Source: Pseudoalteromonas phenolica
GTDB taxonomy: Bacteria; Pseudomonadota; Gammaproteobacteria; Enterobacterales; Alteromonadaceae
DNA length: 64,000 bases
Assembly (NCBI RefSeq): GCF_005886345.1
Contig: NZ_PNEC01000004.1
Span: 124,001-188,000 of the forward strand
Direction: 5' to 3'
In this document: piece after piece, positions 28,337 through 37,200 of the stretch
How the letters are laid out: each line of letters opens with the position of its first letter
Position numbering within the stretch: position 1 is the stretch's first letter
The notes under the pieces: model-generated
Database searches by the model: none
Seen by the model: the letters and a program-made list of their open reading frames with translations, nothing else
Told to the model about the DNA's origin: nothing
Program-made: the position numbers and the translations under genes

Positions 28337-28384
28337 GGATTGAAAATCCTCGTGTCGGTGGTTCGATTCCGCCTCTGGGCACCA
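28337..28384 (+). repeat. attR: 48-bp copy of the tRNA-Phe 3' end
   Basis: This copy is identical to bases 25311-25358 of tRNA-Phe copy 4, starting at the anticodon stem (GGATTGAAAATCC) and ending in CCA. The 5' half of the tRNA is absent, so it is not a gene but the displaced end of the pre-insertion tRNA. Confidence 0.9.
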
Positions 28385-28390
28385 TCATTG

Positions 28391-28417
28391 AAAAGCCTCG
28401 CAATAGCGAGGCTTTTT
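28391..28417 (+). terminator. Terminator, probably the original end of the tRNA array
   Basis: AAAAGCCTCGC-AATA-GCGAGGCTTTT followed by T and C lies 6 bases after the displaced CCA end. No such hairpin follows tRNA-Phe copy 4, so this is most likely the ancestral terminator of the tRNA transcript, moved 3 kb away by the insertion. Confidence 0.8.
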
Positions 28418-28605
28418 CATTTCTAGCAAATAAACCTCAGTCAACTCAAAATCATAGATGAAAGTATGCTTTTTGGGCACTTATAACGTGGCGCTGATCT
28501 GAATCAAGTGACATTCTCATTAAAATAAAATTTCTATTTTTTTGCTTGTGAAATCCAATTTTGCCCTCAATACTGTAGTTGAGGTAAACAAAAAAAGGAT
28601 ACCCT

Positions 28606-28965
28606 ATGAAAATAAATCTTTCTGGTCATCACGTAGATGTAACCGACGCAGTAAAACAGCATGTCCAAGAAAAGTTTGCCAAAATCGCAACGCATTTTCC
28701 TTCATTGATAGCCTTAGACATCATCATTAGCAAAGAGCACAACCAGTTTTATACTGAAATTAGTACTAACTATGAAGGTGCACGCGTAGCGGTAAAAGGA
28801 GAAGGTGAAGTTATGTATCCGGCAATTGCAAACGCCGCGAAAAAACTAGATGCATCCTTAAAACATAGAAAAGGCCAATTAAAAGCAGATAGGCATGAAA
28901 AACCAGTGAGTACCACTCCACCTATCGCCCACGAAATTATTCAAGAGATGAACTTAAGCCAATAA
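28606..28965 (+). CDS. hpf: Ribosome hibernation-promoting factor, HPF/YfiA family
   Basis: The 119-residue protein has the HPF/RaiA fold: MKINLSGHHVDVTDAVKQHVQEKFAKIATHF opening, EISTNYEGARVAVKGEGEVMYPAI centre, and a basic end of the domain (KKLDASLKHRKGQLKADRH). Such proteins bind the 30S decoding region in stationary phase and block or dimerise ribosomes. The length is that of a short type, with about 20 extra C-terminal residues as in YfiA, so HPF versus YfiA is open. Unlike E. coli hpf it is not next to rpoN. A 14-bp stem terminator follows. Confidence 0.88.
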   Translation: MKINLSGHHVDVTDAVKQHVQEKFAKIATHFPSLIALDIIISKEHNQFYTEISTNYEGARVAVKGEGEVMYPAIANAAKKLDASLKHRKGQLKADRHEKPVSTTPPIAHEIIQEMNLSQ

Positions 28966-28982
28966 GTTTATTGTAAATATAA

Positions 28983-29014
28983 CGAAACAAGCCCGATTTA
29001 TCGGGCTTGTTTCG
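28983..29014 (+). terminator. Rho-independent terminator of hpf
   Basis: CGAAACAAGCCCGA pairs perfectly with TCGGGCTTGTTTCG around TTTA, 17 bases after the stop. Confidence 0.9.
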
Positions 29015-29177
29015 TTTATGCCTAATGTCTTTTCTTAAAATTGAACGATTTAATCGAAAGAGCTGGTTTAGAGTTTAGATTTTTGTATTGAAATAATATT
29101 GTTAGTTACGAATATCGACTGGTGTTTTGGCGCTTTAACTTCGGATATATTGTGAAAAAAATTATGGTCTTTATTTA

Positions 29178-30086
29178 GTGCTTGATTATCAAATCTTATT
29201 AGAAAAAACATGCCAGCATGTTGAGCCTTTCTCTCATCAAGGTGAAGTTGCGACCTATATTCCTGCGCTGGCCGAGCAAGAAAAAGGTCAATTTGCTATT
29301 GCGCTACAAACCACTGATGGCAAAGTATTTTCGGCTGGAGATGTCAGCAATAAATTTACAGTGCAATCGGTGTCAAAGGCACTCACGTTAACTATGGCAT
29401 TGCAACGTTATGGTGATGATTTGTGGCAACGTGTTGGTAAAGAGCCATCTGGAACCGCTTTTAATTCATTGACTCAGCTTGAGTTCGAGCAAGGTAAACC
29501 AAGAAACCCCTTTATTAATGCTGGTGCTATCGTTACAGCCGATGCACTTTTCTCTCGTTTGAGCGCCCCTATTCATGCTGTACTAGAGAAGTTTCGAGCT
29601 CAGTCAGGTAACAGTAATGTTGTGATCAATCGTACTGTGGCTAACTCTGAATATCAGCATAGGTATCGCAATGCTGCTATGGCTTATTTAATGAAGTCCT
29701 TTGGTAACTTTGATAATGACGTCGAAAAAGTGCTTTGGAGTTACTTTAATTACTGCGCCATAGAGGTGAATGTAATTGAGCTTGCTAAGACGTTTTCTTA
29801 TTTAAGTAATAAGGGGTTTTGCTTGCAAAGTGGTGAGCAAGTGTTATCGGCAAAACAAACGAAACAACTCAATTCGTTATTATTTACCAGTGGCCTTTAT
29901 GACGCAGCCGGCGACTTTGCTTATCGCGTTGGCATGCCTGGAAAATCAGGTGTCTCGGGTACTATTATTGCTGTATTGCCGGGGCAATTTACTGCAGCGG
30001 TCTGGTCTCCAGGTTTAGACAGTTATGGTAACTCGGTTGCTGGAATTGCCGCATTAGAATACCTTGCTGAGCATATTAACCATTAA
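29178..30086 (+). CDS. glsA: Glutaminase
   Basis: Hydrolyses L-glutamine to glutamate and ammonia. The 302-residue protein has the serine-dependent beta-lactamase-like fold of bacterial glutaminases. It shows the Ser64-x-x-Lys67 motif (QSVSKALTLTMAL), FNSLTQLE, PRNPFINAGAI, YRNAAMAYLMKSFGN, and GMPGKSGVSGTI near the end. Length is normal (about 305). The start is a GTG (MLDYQILLEKTCQHV) with a weak leader; it aligns with the usual N-terminus, so I keep it. The gene is convergent with gsk across a bidirectional terminator. Confidence 0.93.
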   Translation: MLDYQILLEKTCQHVEPFSHQGEVATYIPALAEQEKGQFAIALQTTDGKVFSAGDVSNKFTVQSVSKALTLTMALQRYGDDLWQRVGKEPSGTAFNSLTQLEFEQGKPRNPFINAGAIVTADALFSRLSAPIHAVLEKFRAQSGNSNVVINRTVANSEYQHRYRNAAMAYLMKSFGNFDNDVEKVLWSYFNYCAIEVNVIELAKTFSYLSNKGFCLQSGEQVLSAKQTKQLNSLLFTSGLYDAAGDFAYRVGMPGKSGVSGTIIAVLPGQFTAAVWSPGLDSYGNSVAGIAALEYLAEHINH

Positions 30087-30122
30087 AATTTACTAAATAA
30101 TTAGTATGCAATCATAAATACA

Positions 30123-30150
30123 ATGAAGCCGACTGATTAGTCGGCTTCAT
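30123..30150. terminator. Bidirectional terminator between glsA and gsk
   Basis: ATGAAGCCGACT pairs with AGTCGGCTTCAT around GATT, flanked by A/T residues, between two convergent stops. Confidence 0.8.
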
Positions 30151-30179
30151 AAATTTTACTTGTTTTAGTGCTAATTAGA

Positions 30180-31484
30180 TTATTGTTCCCAGTACGCCTG
30201 TTCTAATGAATCTTCGCGTTCTGGTAATCCTCTCGATAAACGAGGAGAGTGCTGTACTAAAACTTCATAACTTGCACGGTTTGCATACTTACTGATCTGA
30301 GCTAGTGATGAGTAAGTAATCGCGGTGTGCTCGTGCTTGGCTGAATTTGGCACATTCATTTTATGGTATTCGTTGGCTGATAAATCGTGTAATACCGCAG
30401 CTAATGCGCAGTCACCCGCACCGTTGGTATTTTTAATTGAATCAGGGCCACCCATATAAGGTGCTGTATGTGCATAAACTTTAATCGGGTTAACACATGC
30501 ATCTTTGCGCATCGATCGCGAAAATTCATACTGGTTAAATTCAGCGATTGCACCAGGTAGCAGCGGGTATTCTGTTTCACGTTTGAATTCATCATCAACG
30601 TAACCTGCCATTACTAGGCCTTTAGGGCCTGCGGTACAGATAACAAGATCAACCCAATCAAGCGCTTTGTCTGCTGCCAATAGCGGATCGCTGAAGCCTG
30701 TGATTGCTTCACCTTCTTCTTCGTTCATCGCTAAGATATCGACATGTTTTTCAACAAACTCAGCCCACCATTTAGGATCTTGTTCAATTAAAAACTTGGT
30801 ACCAAGTGATAAAACAACCGGAACGTTGGCTTCATTGGCGTACTTAACCGCTTGAATTGTTGCCTCCGTCATCGTTTCATCACCAGATGTACGCATTAGG
30901 TAGGCACTAATCACCAGTGCTGAAGCATTTGCAATAAGCTGCTCTGGAATTGACTCAGGCTTTAAGTGATTCATTAAGCCAGGGCTGATCGCAAAAGTAC
31001 GTTCACCTGTATCGTCAATTAATGTGAAGCAGCGACCAATAGGGCCGTCAACTGGTTGCAAATAATCCAGATCGACTCGGCTAGAGGTATTGCATAAAAA
31101 CTTGTATGCGTAGCTACCAATTTTTATGTTTTCACTCATTACACCAAGCAATACTGAGCGATCGTCGGCTAACACCGAGTAATTGTGCATGGTATTACCT
31201 ATGGTACCACCTGCAAATTCATAATCGATCATATTTTCGCGTTTAAGACGGTCATATAACGCGTTCGTCACCTCACTTTCGATGACTTGTGACATACCTC
31301 GTTGCAGGCCAAATTCATCAAGAAATGCTTGATCAACTTTGGCTTCGATATCGACAACTATTTGGTCTATGCCGCAAATGTAACTGCGTTTTAACCTATC
31401 TTCACTACTGATTTGATCTAGTAGTGGGTCTTTATCTTCCACAGGAAAATAATGTTTATGCCTGCGGCGTCCCGGAAATTTCAT
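30180..31484 (-). CDS. gsk: Inosine-guanosine kinase
   Basis: Gsk phosphorylates inosine and guanosine to IMP and GMP with ATP in purine salvage. The 434-residue protein is of the PfkB ribokinase superfamily: the N-terminal FPGRRRHKHYFPV and YICGIDQIVVDIEA are typical of Gsk. GGTIGNTMHNYSVL forms the sugar-binding glycine motif, and NTNGAGDCALAAVLHD near residue 355 contains the catalytic Asp. Length equals the E. coli enzyme. It is divergent from tadA across a MITE-like repeat that fills most of its upstream region. Confidence 0.95.
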   Translation of the reverse strand: MKFPGRRRHKHYFPVEDKDPLLDQISSEDRLKRSYICGIDQIVVDIEAKVDQAFLDEFGLQRGMSQVIESEVTNALYDRLKRENMIDYEFAGGTIGNTMHNYSVLADDRSVLLGVMSENIKIGSYAYKFLCNTSSRVDLDYLQPVDGPIGRCFTLIDDTGERTFAISPGLMNHLKPESIPEQLIANASALVISAYLMRTSGDETMTEATIQAVKYANEANVPVVLSLGTKFLIEQDPKWWAEFVEKHVDILAMNEEEGEAITGFSDPLLAADKALDWVDLVICTAGPKGLVMAGYVDDEFKRETEYPLLPGAIAEFNQYEFSRSMRKDACVNPIKVYAHTAPYMGGPDSIKNTNGAGDCALAAVLHDLSANEYHKMNVPNSAKHEHTAITYSSLAQISKYANRASYEVLVQHSPRLSRGLPEREDSLEQAYWEQ

Positions 31485-31903
31485 GTGTTACCCGTGTGTG
31501 TGTATACCCAAACTAACTCAAGATACGTGGCTCAGCGAGAATTGATTGGCTTTCAGGCAAGGCATCGATTTGAAGATCTAGTGGACTAAACCGAAAATCG
31601 ACAACGCAGTAGGAAAGCCAATCAAGCTCGCCTTCGGAGCGCGTCTTCAGTCCCATTTCTTCGTCAAAGAACTTGGAAAGGACCAGTCATTACGCTGCGT
31701 CCTTTTCCTCGAACTGAAACAGAACGCCACGCTCTGAGTCATTTATCTTGAGATTGTTCGGGTATAATAGCTCAAGAAATAAAAAAAGCGGCGAATTATA
31801 GCCTAAATGCGGGAGCTTGAGCCATGCCAAATCGACAAATATCGCAATTAAATGTGGTATATTTGCGCTTAAACTTCCTAAATAGTAGCAGTAACAGACA
31901 CTA
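31485..31903. other. gsk/tadA intergenic region
   Basis: This 419-bp region between divergent genes is mostly taken up by an inverted-repeat element (31503-31766). The remaining 137 bp carry the tadA upstream sequence. The left end of the element lies 18 bases from the gsk start codon, so gsk promoter elements must overlap or lie inside it. Confidence 0.6.
31503..31766. repeat. MITE-like inverted-repeat element, 264 bp
   Basis: The left end TATACCCAAACTAACTCAAG matches the inverted right end TATACCCGAACAATCTCAAG, continuing through GATA and CTCAG, with about 27 of 34 positions the same. Internal arms GATTGGCTTTC/GAAAGCCAATC and GGAAAGGAC/GTCCTTTTCC also pair, so the RNA would fold into a branched hairpin. 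It has no gene. Ends with TATACCC and CTCAAGAT recall small interspersed repeats of marine gammaproteobacteria; that link is from memory and needs a search. Confidence 0.65.
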
Positions 31904-32413
31904 ATGACAGAAATCGAGCAAGATCAATACTGGATGCAAAAGGCGCTAGAATATGCTGACAAAGCTGAGCAGCAGAATGAGATTCCAGTTGGGGCTGTGT
32001 TGGTTAAGAACGGAGAGCTAGTAAGTGCGGGTTGGAATCAATCAATTTGTAACCATGACCCATCAGCTCATGCCGAGATGATGGCCGTTCGAGAAGCTGG
32101 TAAGAAAATCGAGAATTATCGTCTTATAGATTGCACTTTATATGTCACCCTAGAGCCTTGTCCTATGTGCGCAGGTTTACTCGTTCATAGTCGAATTAAA
32201 CGCTTAGTGTATGGCGCAGCTGATGCAAAAACAGGTTCTGCAGGGTCTATAATGAATATCGTCAGAGAGCCTAAATTAAATCATCAGTTAGAAGTGACTT
32301 CAGGCGTAATGGCCGAGCAGTGTGCCGAGAAGTTGTCGGCGTTTTTTCGTCGCCGTAGAAAAGAGATTAAAGAAGCGAAAAGGTTAGCAAAACAAGCAGC
32401 TCAAGATGACTGA
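31904..32413 (+). CDS. tadA: tRNA-specific adenosine deaminase
   Basis: TadA deaminates adenosine 34 of tRNA-Arg(ACG) to inosine, an essential wobble modification. The 169-residue protein has the cytidine-deaminase fold with zinc ligands His56-Ala-Glu58 (SAHAEMMAVREAG) and Cys86-Pro-Met-Cys89 (LEPCPMCAGLLVHSRIKRLVYG). Asn46 in GWNQSI and the FFRRRRKE C-terminus are typical. Its 3' end overlaps the convergent small basic-protein gene by 13 bases. Confidence 0.96.
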   Translation: MTEIEQDQYWMQKALEYADKAEQQNEIPVGAVLVKNGELVSAGWNQSICNHDPSAHAEMMAVREAGKKIENYRLIDCTLYVTLEPCPMCAGLLVHSRIKRLVYGAADAKTGSAGSIMNIVREPKLNHQLEVTSGVMAEQCAEKLSAFFRRRRKEIKEAKRLAKQAAQDD

Positions 32414-32580
32414 GCTGCAGTTTCTTCTTTGTTAGCTATTTCATCCATTTGCATAATGGCGAATGCTTTTCTTCGACTAAGCACTTTTTTGTGCGAGTTT
32501 TTTGTCATAACACGTCTGCGATTTGGAGAAGTTTGCGCTGTGTTACGCTTAAATTGGTGAGTACGACGTCTTTTAAGCAT
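32401..32580 (-). CDS. Small basic protein overlapping tadA
   Basis: The 59-residue protein starts MLKRRRTHQFKRNTAQTSPN and is very rich in Arg and Lys over its first 40 residues, then acidic at the end. A perfect AGGAGG lies 5 bases before the ATG, which strongly supports translation; a GTG two codons upstream lies within that leader. Its stop overlaps the end of tadA on the other strand. The basic half suggests nucleic-acid or ribosome binding, which is inference. No family is recognised. Confidence 0.65.
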   Translation of the reverse strand: MLKRRRTHQFKRNTAQTSPNRRRVMTKNSHKKVLSRRKAFAIMQMDEIANKEETAAQSS

Positions 32581-32695
32581 CGGCACCTCCTAATTGTGAG
32601 AGATTAAACTATACCAGTAAAAATTTGGTATTTACGACTGGAAGAATTACAGGGAATGATTGCAAATATGTGACAAATAGACCGATTGGGTCATT

Positions 32696-34066
32696 TTATT
32701 TACTTTCGGAAGCGAGCGCGCCATTTTCGTCTAACCAAACCAGCGCATCATAATATCGGCGGATGTTATCAACGTATTGAACAGCTACATCCCCGCGTGC
32801 ATATCCATATCGTGTTTTCCGATAGTAGCGCTTTTTAATCAACAGTGGTAGTCGTTTTTTTACATCGGCCCAGCGGCTGGGATCGCCACCTTGTTGCTCT
32901 GTAATTTTCCGCGCGTCATTCACATGCCCCCAACCCACATTATATGACGCCATCGCGAACCAAACATTGTCAGGGTACTTTACGGACTTGGGGACACGTT
33001 TGATCAGTTTGCGAAGATAAATAGCACCCCCTTTAATATTTTGCTCAGGTTTAAGGCGGTTTTTTACACCCACTTGTTTCGCCGTTGGTTGCGTAAGCAT
33101 CATGATACCACGTACCCCAGTTGGTGATTTCGCACGCGGCTTCCACATTGACTCCTGATAGCTTAAAGCTGCAAGTAATCGCCAATCTAGTTTGTTTTTT
33201 TCAGAGTACTTTTCAAACCATGCTTTGTATTTGGGCAGTACCTTTTTGGTCGCTTCGACAAAGGCGAGGGTGTTTACATAGTTAAATGTTTCCACATGAC
33301 CAAAGTACTTTTCTTCAAGCTCTGCTAATTTTCCATTCTGATTTACTTTGTCAAAGAAAGGCATCAGTAGTGCGTAAAGTGAGTCATCGGAGTCTTTGCG
33401 CATTATCCAACTGATTGAGTCTTGTTTTGTGACCGAAAAAGCAATACTAACTTCTGGGTGGTAGCGGCGAAAAAGGGCAAGAGAGTGCGAGTCAGCAATC
33501 GTGTAGCTGATTTTTTCGTCAATGATGTTTTGTAGTAACTCTTCTTCATCCACATCATCAACAACGTGTATTTCTATATTAGGATATATTTTTTTCGCTT
33601 CATGTAAGCTAATTAAGTGATTAGACCCTGCTAAAACTGTGATAGGGCCTTCAAGCTCAGCAAAGCTTCTAGGTCGCCTTGGACCCTGTTTATAAACTAG
33701 CTTTTGACTGATAGCCCGGTAGCTTGGGCCAAAGCGATAATGCTCGCCACGTTGTGGGTGGTAACTGAGTCCGGCGGCAATAAAATCTAAATCACCATTG
33801 TCTAAGCGTTGAAAAAGTTCAGGTAGGCTGTAAAACGGCACGATATTGAGTTTGACGCTAAGAGAGTCTGCAAACGCTTGCGTTAACTCATATTCAAACC
33901 CTTGCTCGCCTTGCTGTGCCTGATAAAAATTAGCAGGTCCTGCCAGAGTACCTACTTTTAATTCACGCTTTTGTTGCACGCGCTCAAGCTGTGTCATAGG
34001 CGGTTTATCACATCCGACTAAAACCCACATAAAAATGATGAGTGTAAGCAATGGTTTTAACTGCAT
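32696..34066 (-). CDS. mltF: Membrane-bound lytic murein transglycosylase F
   Basis: MltF cleaves peptidoglycan glycan strands to form 1,6-anhydromuramic ends at the outer membrane. The start is the ATG giving MQLKPLLTLIIFMWVLVGC, a lipoprotein signal with lipobox LVGC; the longer TTG start is less likely. An N-terminal solute-binding-like domain (about 35-265; LKVGTLAGPANFYQ, GDLDFIAAGLS) acts as a regulatory module. The C-terminal SLT domain (about 290-420) has the catalytic Glu in LAALSYQESMWKPRAKSPTG and IMMLTQPTA. It is divergent from purL, a common arrangement in this group. Confidence 0.95.
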   Translation of the reverse strand: MQLKPLLTLIIFMWVLVGCDKPPMTQLERVQQKRELKVGTLAGPANFYQAQQGEQGFEYELTQAFADSLSVKLNIVPFYSLPELFQRLDNGDLDFIAAGLSYHPQRGEHYRFGPSYRAISQKLVYKQGPRRPRSFAELEGPITVLAGSNHLISLHEAKKIYPNIEIHVVDDVDEEELLQNIIDEKISYTIADSHSLALFRRYHPEVSIAFSVTKQDSISWIMRKDSDDSLYALLMPFFDKVNQNGKLAELEEKYFGHVETFNYVNTLAFVEATKKVLPKYKAWFEKYSEKNKLDWRLLAALSYQESMWKPRAKSPTGVRGIMMLTQPTAKQVGVKNRLKPEQNIKGGAIYLRKLIKRVPKSVKYPDNVWFAMASYNVGWGHVNDARKITEQQGGDPSRWADVKKRLPLLIKKRYYRKTRYGYARGDVAVQYVDNIRRYYDALVWLDENGALASESK

Positions 34067-34237
34067 GAAGACCAAGCGTGAGATTATTAATAAAACTAAA
34101 CTATCAAAGTTCTGAGTAGATGCAAAATGAGAAATCTAACACTATGAAGTAAAAGTGTTTTTTAGCTCTATTAAAGAACCTAACACGATTTTTGGCAGTT
34201 TTATAATTTTACAGTTAAAACTAGCCATGAATTCGAC

Positions 34238-34243
34238 TATAAT
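34238..34243 (+). promoter_or_regulatory. Possible -10 box upstream of purL
   Basis: A perfect TATAAT lies about 50 bases before the purL start. The sequence 17 bases upstream (TTAAAA) is a poor -35 box. No PurR-type operator is obvious in this gap. Confidence 0.4.
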
Positions 34244-34291
34244 AGCGGCCCTAAATATCGTTCAATCCTTAACCCCCGGATGAAATTACCT

Positions 34292-37200
34292 ATGTTGATT
34301 TTACGTGGTGCGCCAGCACTTTCTGATTTCAAAGTACAAAAAATCCTTAAAACTTGCGCTGATTCGAACTTACCAGTAACAGGTATTTACGCTGAGTTTA
34401 TGCATTTTGCAGACTTAACTGCAGAGCTAAGTGACTCTGAATTAGACAAGCTAAATAAATTGCTTAAGTACGGCCCAACTATTGCCGAACACGAGCCTCA
34501 AGGTGCACTTATTCTAGTGACACCGCGTATTGGTACCATTTCTCCGTGGGCATCAAAAGCAACAGACATCGCTAACAACTGTGGCCTAGACAAGGTTCAC
34601 CGTGTTGAGCGTGGTATTGCTTACTATGTTGAGGGTGAGCTAAGCGCTGAGCAACTAAATGACGTTGCTAAGCTAGTACACGACCGTATGACAGAGTCTG
34701 TGCACAACAGTCTTGAAGATGCAGGTCAGTTATTCCGCGTTGATGAGCCGCGTCCAATGTCATCTGTAGACATTCTTGACGGTGGCCGCGAAGCACTTGC
34801 TACTGCAAACGTAGAGCAAGGTTTTGCACTCGCGGATGACGAAATTGACTACTTAGTTGAGAACTTCACTAAACTAGGTCGTAACCCGAACGACATCGAG
34901 CTATTTATGTTCGCACAGGCGAACTCAGAGCACTGTCGTCACAAAATTTTCAACGCTGATTGGACAATCGACGGTGAAGCGCAGCCTAAATCGCTGTTTA
35001 AAATGATTAAGAATACTTACGAAACGCACCCAGAAAACGTACTGTCTGCTTATAAAGATAACGCAGCGGTAATGAAGGGTTCTAAAGCGGGTCGTTTCTT
35101 CCCAAATAAAGAAGGCGAGTACAGCTACAATCAAGAAAACATTGAAATCTTGATGAAGGTTGAAACCCACAACCACCCAACGGCGATTGCTCCATTCTCT
35201 GGTGCATCGACTGGTTCTGGTGGTGAAATTCGTGACGAAGGCGCAACCGGTCGTGGTTCTAAGCCAAAAGCAGGTCTAGTTGGCTTCACTGTATCTAACC
35301 TTCGCATTCCTGGCTTTGAACAGCCATGGGAAACAAACTTCGGCAAGCCTGGTCGTATCGTTGATGCGCTAGACATCATGATCGATGGCCCACTAGGTGG
35401 CGCGGCGTTCAACAACGAATTTGGTCGTCCTAACCTACTTGGTTACTTCCGTACTTACGAAGAAAAAGTTAACAGCCATAATGGCGAAGAAGTACGTGGT
35501 TACCACAAGCCAATTATGCTTGCAGGTGGTCTTGGTAACATCCGTACTGAGCACGTGCAAAAGGGTGAAATCCCAGTAGGCGCTAAGCTAATCGCACTAG
35601 GTGGCCCCGCGATGAACATTGGTCTGGGTGGTGGTGCTGCATCATCAATGGCTTCTGGTCAGTCAAACGAAGACTTAGACTTTGCTTCTGTACAGCGTGA
35701 AAACCCAGAGATGGAACGTCGTTGTCAGGAAGTTATCGACAAATGTTGGCAGCTAGGCGATGAAAACCCAATCGCGTTTATCCACGATGTGGGCGCGGGT
35801 GGTCTTTCAAACGCATTCCCTGAGCTAGTAGACGACGGTGGCCGTGGTGGTAAATTCCAACTACGTAACATCCCGAACGATGAGCCGGGCATGGCACCAC
35901 ACGAAATTTGGTGTAATGAATCACAAGAGCGTTACGTACTTGCAGTAGCGGCAGAAGACTTCGCACGTTTTGAAGAAATCTGTAAGCGTGAGCGCGCACA
36001 ATACGCTGTAATCGGTGAAGCAACAGAAGAGCGTCACCTAACCGTTGCCGATAGCCACTTTGATAACAACCCAGTTGATCTTCCACTTGAAGTACTACTT
36101 GGTAAAGCACCTAAGATGCATCGTGATGTTGAGTCAAAGCAAGTTGAAGGTGAAGCACTTAAAACAGATAGCATTGACGTACTCGATGCTGCTAAGCGTT
36201 TACTTCGTCTACCAACTATTGCTGAAAAAACATTCCTTATCACCATTGGTGACCGTACGGTAACAGGCCTAGTGGCACGTGACCAAATGGTTGGCCCTTG
36301 GCAAGTACCAGTAGCAAACTGTGCTGTAACAGCAGCTGCGTTTGACACTTACCACGGTGAAGCTATGTCAATGGGTGAACGTACACCTGCGGCACTTCTA
36401 AACTACGGTGCATCAGCACGTTTAGCAGTAGCAGAAGCGTTAACTAACATTGCTGGCGCAAACATTGGTGGTCTTGAGAACATCAAGCTATCTGCAAACT
36501 GGATGGCTGCAGCGGGTCACCCAGGTGAAGACGCAGGTCTTTACGAAGCAGTTAAAGCAGTAGGTGAAGAGTTATGTCCTGCACTTGGTCTGACTATCCC
36601 AGTTGGTAAAGACTCAATGTCAATGAAGACAACATGGCAAGACGACGGTGAAGACAAAGCGGTTACAGCACCACTTTCTCTAGTTATCACTGCATTTGGC
36701 CGTGTAGAAGACATTCGCAAAACAGTTACACCTCAGCTTCGCACTGATAAAGGTGACTCAAGCCTTATCTTAGTTGATTTAGGTGCAGGTCAAAACCGCA
36801 TGGGTGCATCAAGCCTTGCACAGGTTTACAAGCAGCTTGGTGACAAGACGCCTGACGTTGATAGCCCAGAGCTATTAAAAGGTTTCTACAACGCAATGCA
36901 AGCGCTTGTAGCTGACGAGAAGCTACTTGCTTACCATGACCGTTCAGACGGTGGTTTATTCACAACTGTCGCTGAAATGGCATTTGCTGGTCGCACAGGT
37001 GTGACTGTAAACCTTGATAGCCTAACAGGTTCAGACATCGAAGCGCTTTATAACGAAGAGCTAGGTGCAGTAATTCAGGTTCGCAACGACGACCTTGCAG
37101 CTGTTGAAGCTGTGTTAGCTGATAACGGTCTTACAGCAATCAGCCACACTATCGGTGCATTAAACACTGAAGACAAAGTTATCTTCAACCGTGGTGGTGA

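Larger units (their letters stand above)
25311..28384. mobile_element. Small integrated island at tRNA-Phe, with direct-repeat ends
   Basis: The 48-bp 3' end of tRNA-Phe, from the anticodon stem through CCA, occurs intact in copy 4 and again at 28337-28384 in the same orientation. This is the signature left by tyrosine-recombinase integration into a tRNA gene. Between the repeats lie about 3 kb of AT-rich DNA with one secreted-protein gene and the C-terminal remnant of an integrase next to the right end. With the integrase broken, the element is probably no longer mobile on its own. Confidence 0.8.
28157..28605. other. Right end of island and region before the HPF-family gene
   Basis: This 449-bp stretch holds 180 bp of AT-rich island DNA, the 48-bp tRNA-Phe 3' copy, a terminator, and about 190 bp upstream of the HPF-family gene. 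I see no further gene. Confidence 0.6.

Noticed and set aside
28337..28384. An additional tRNA-Phe gene
   Set aside because: Only the 3' 48 bases are present; the acceptor 5' strand and D arm are missing, so no tRNA can form.
36034..36348. Minus-strand frames inside purL
   Set aside because: Antisense to firmly identified purL and without leaders; they reflect its codon use.
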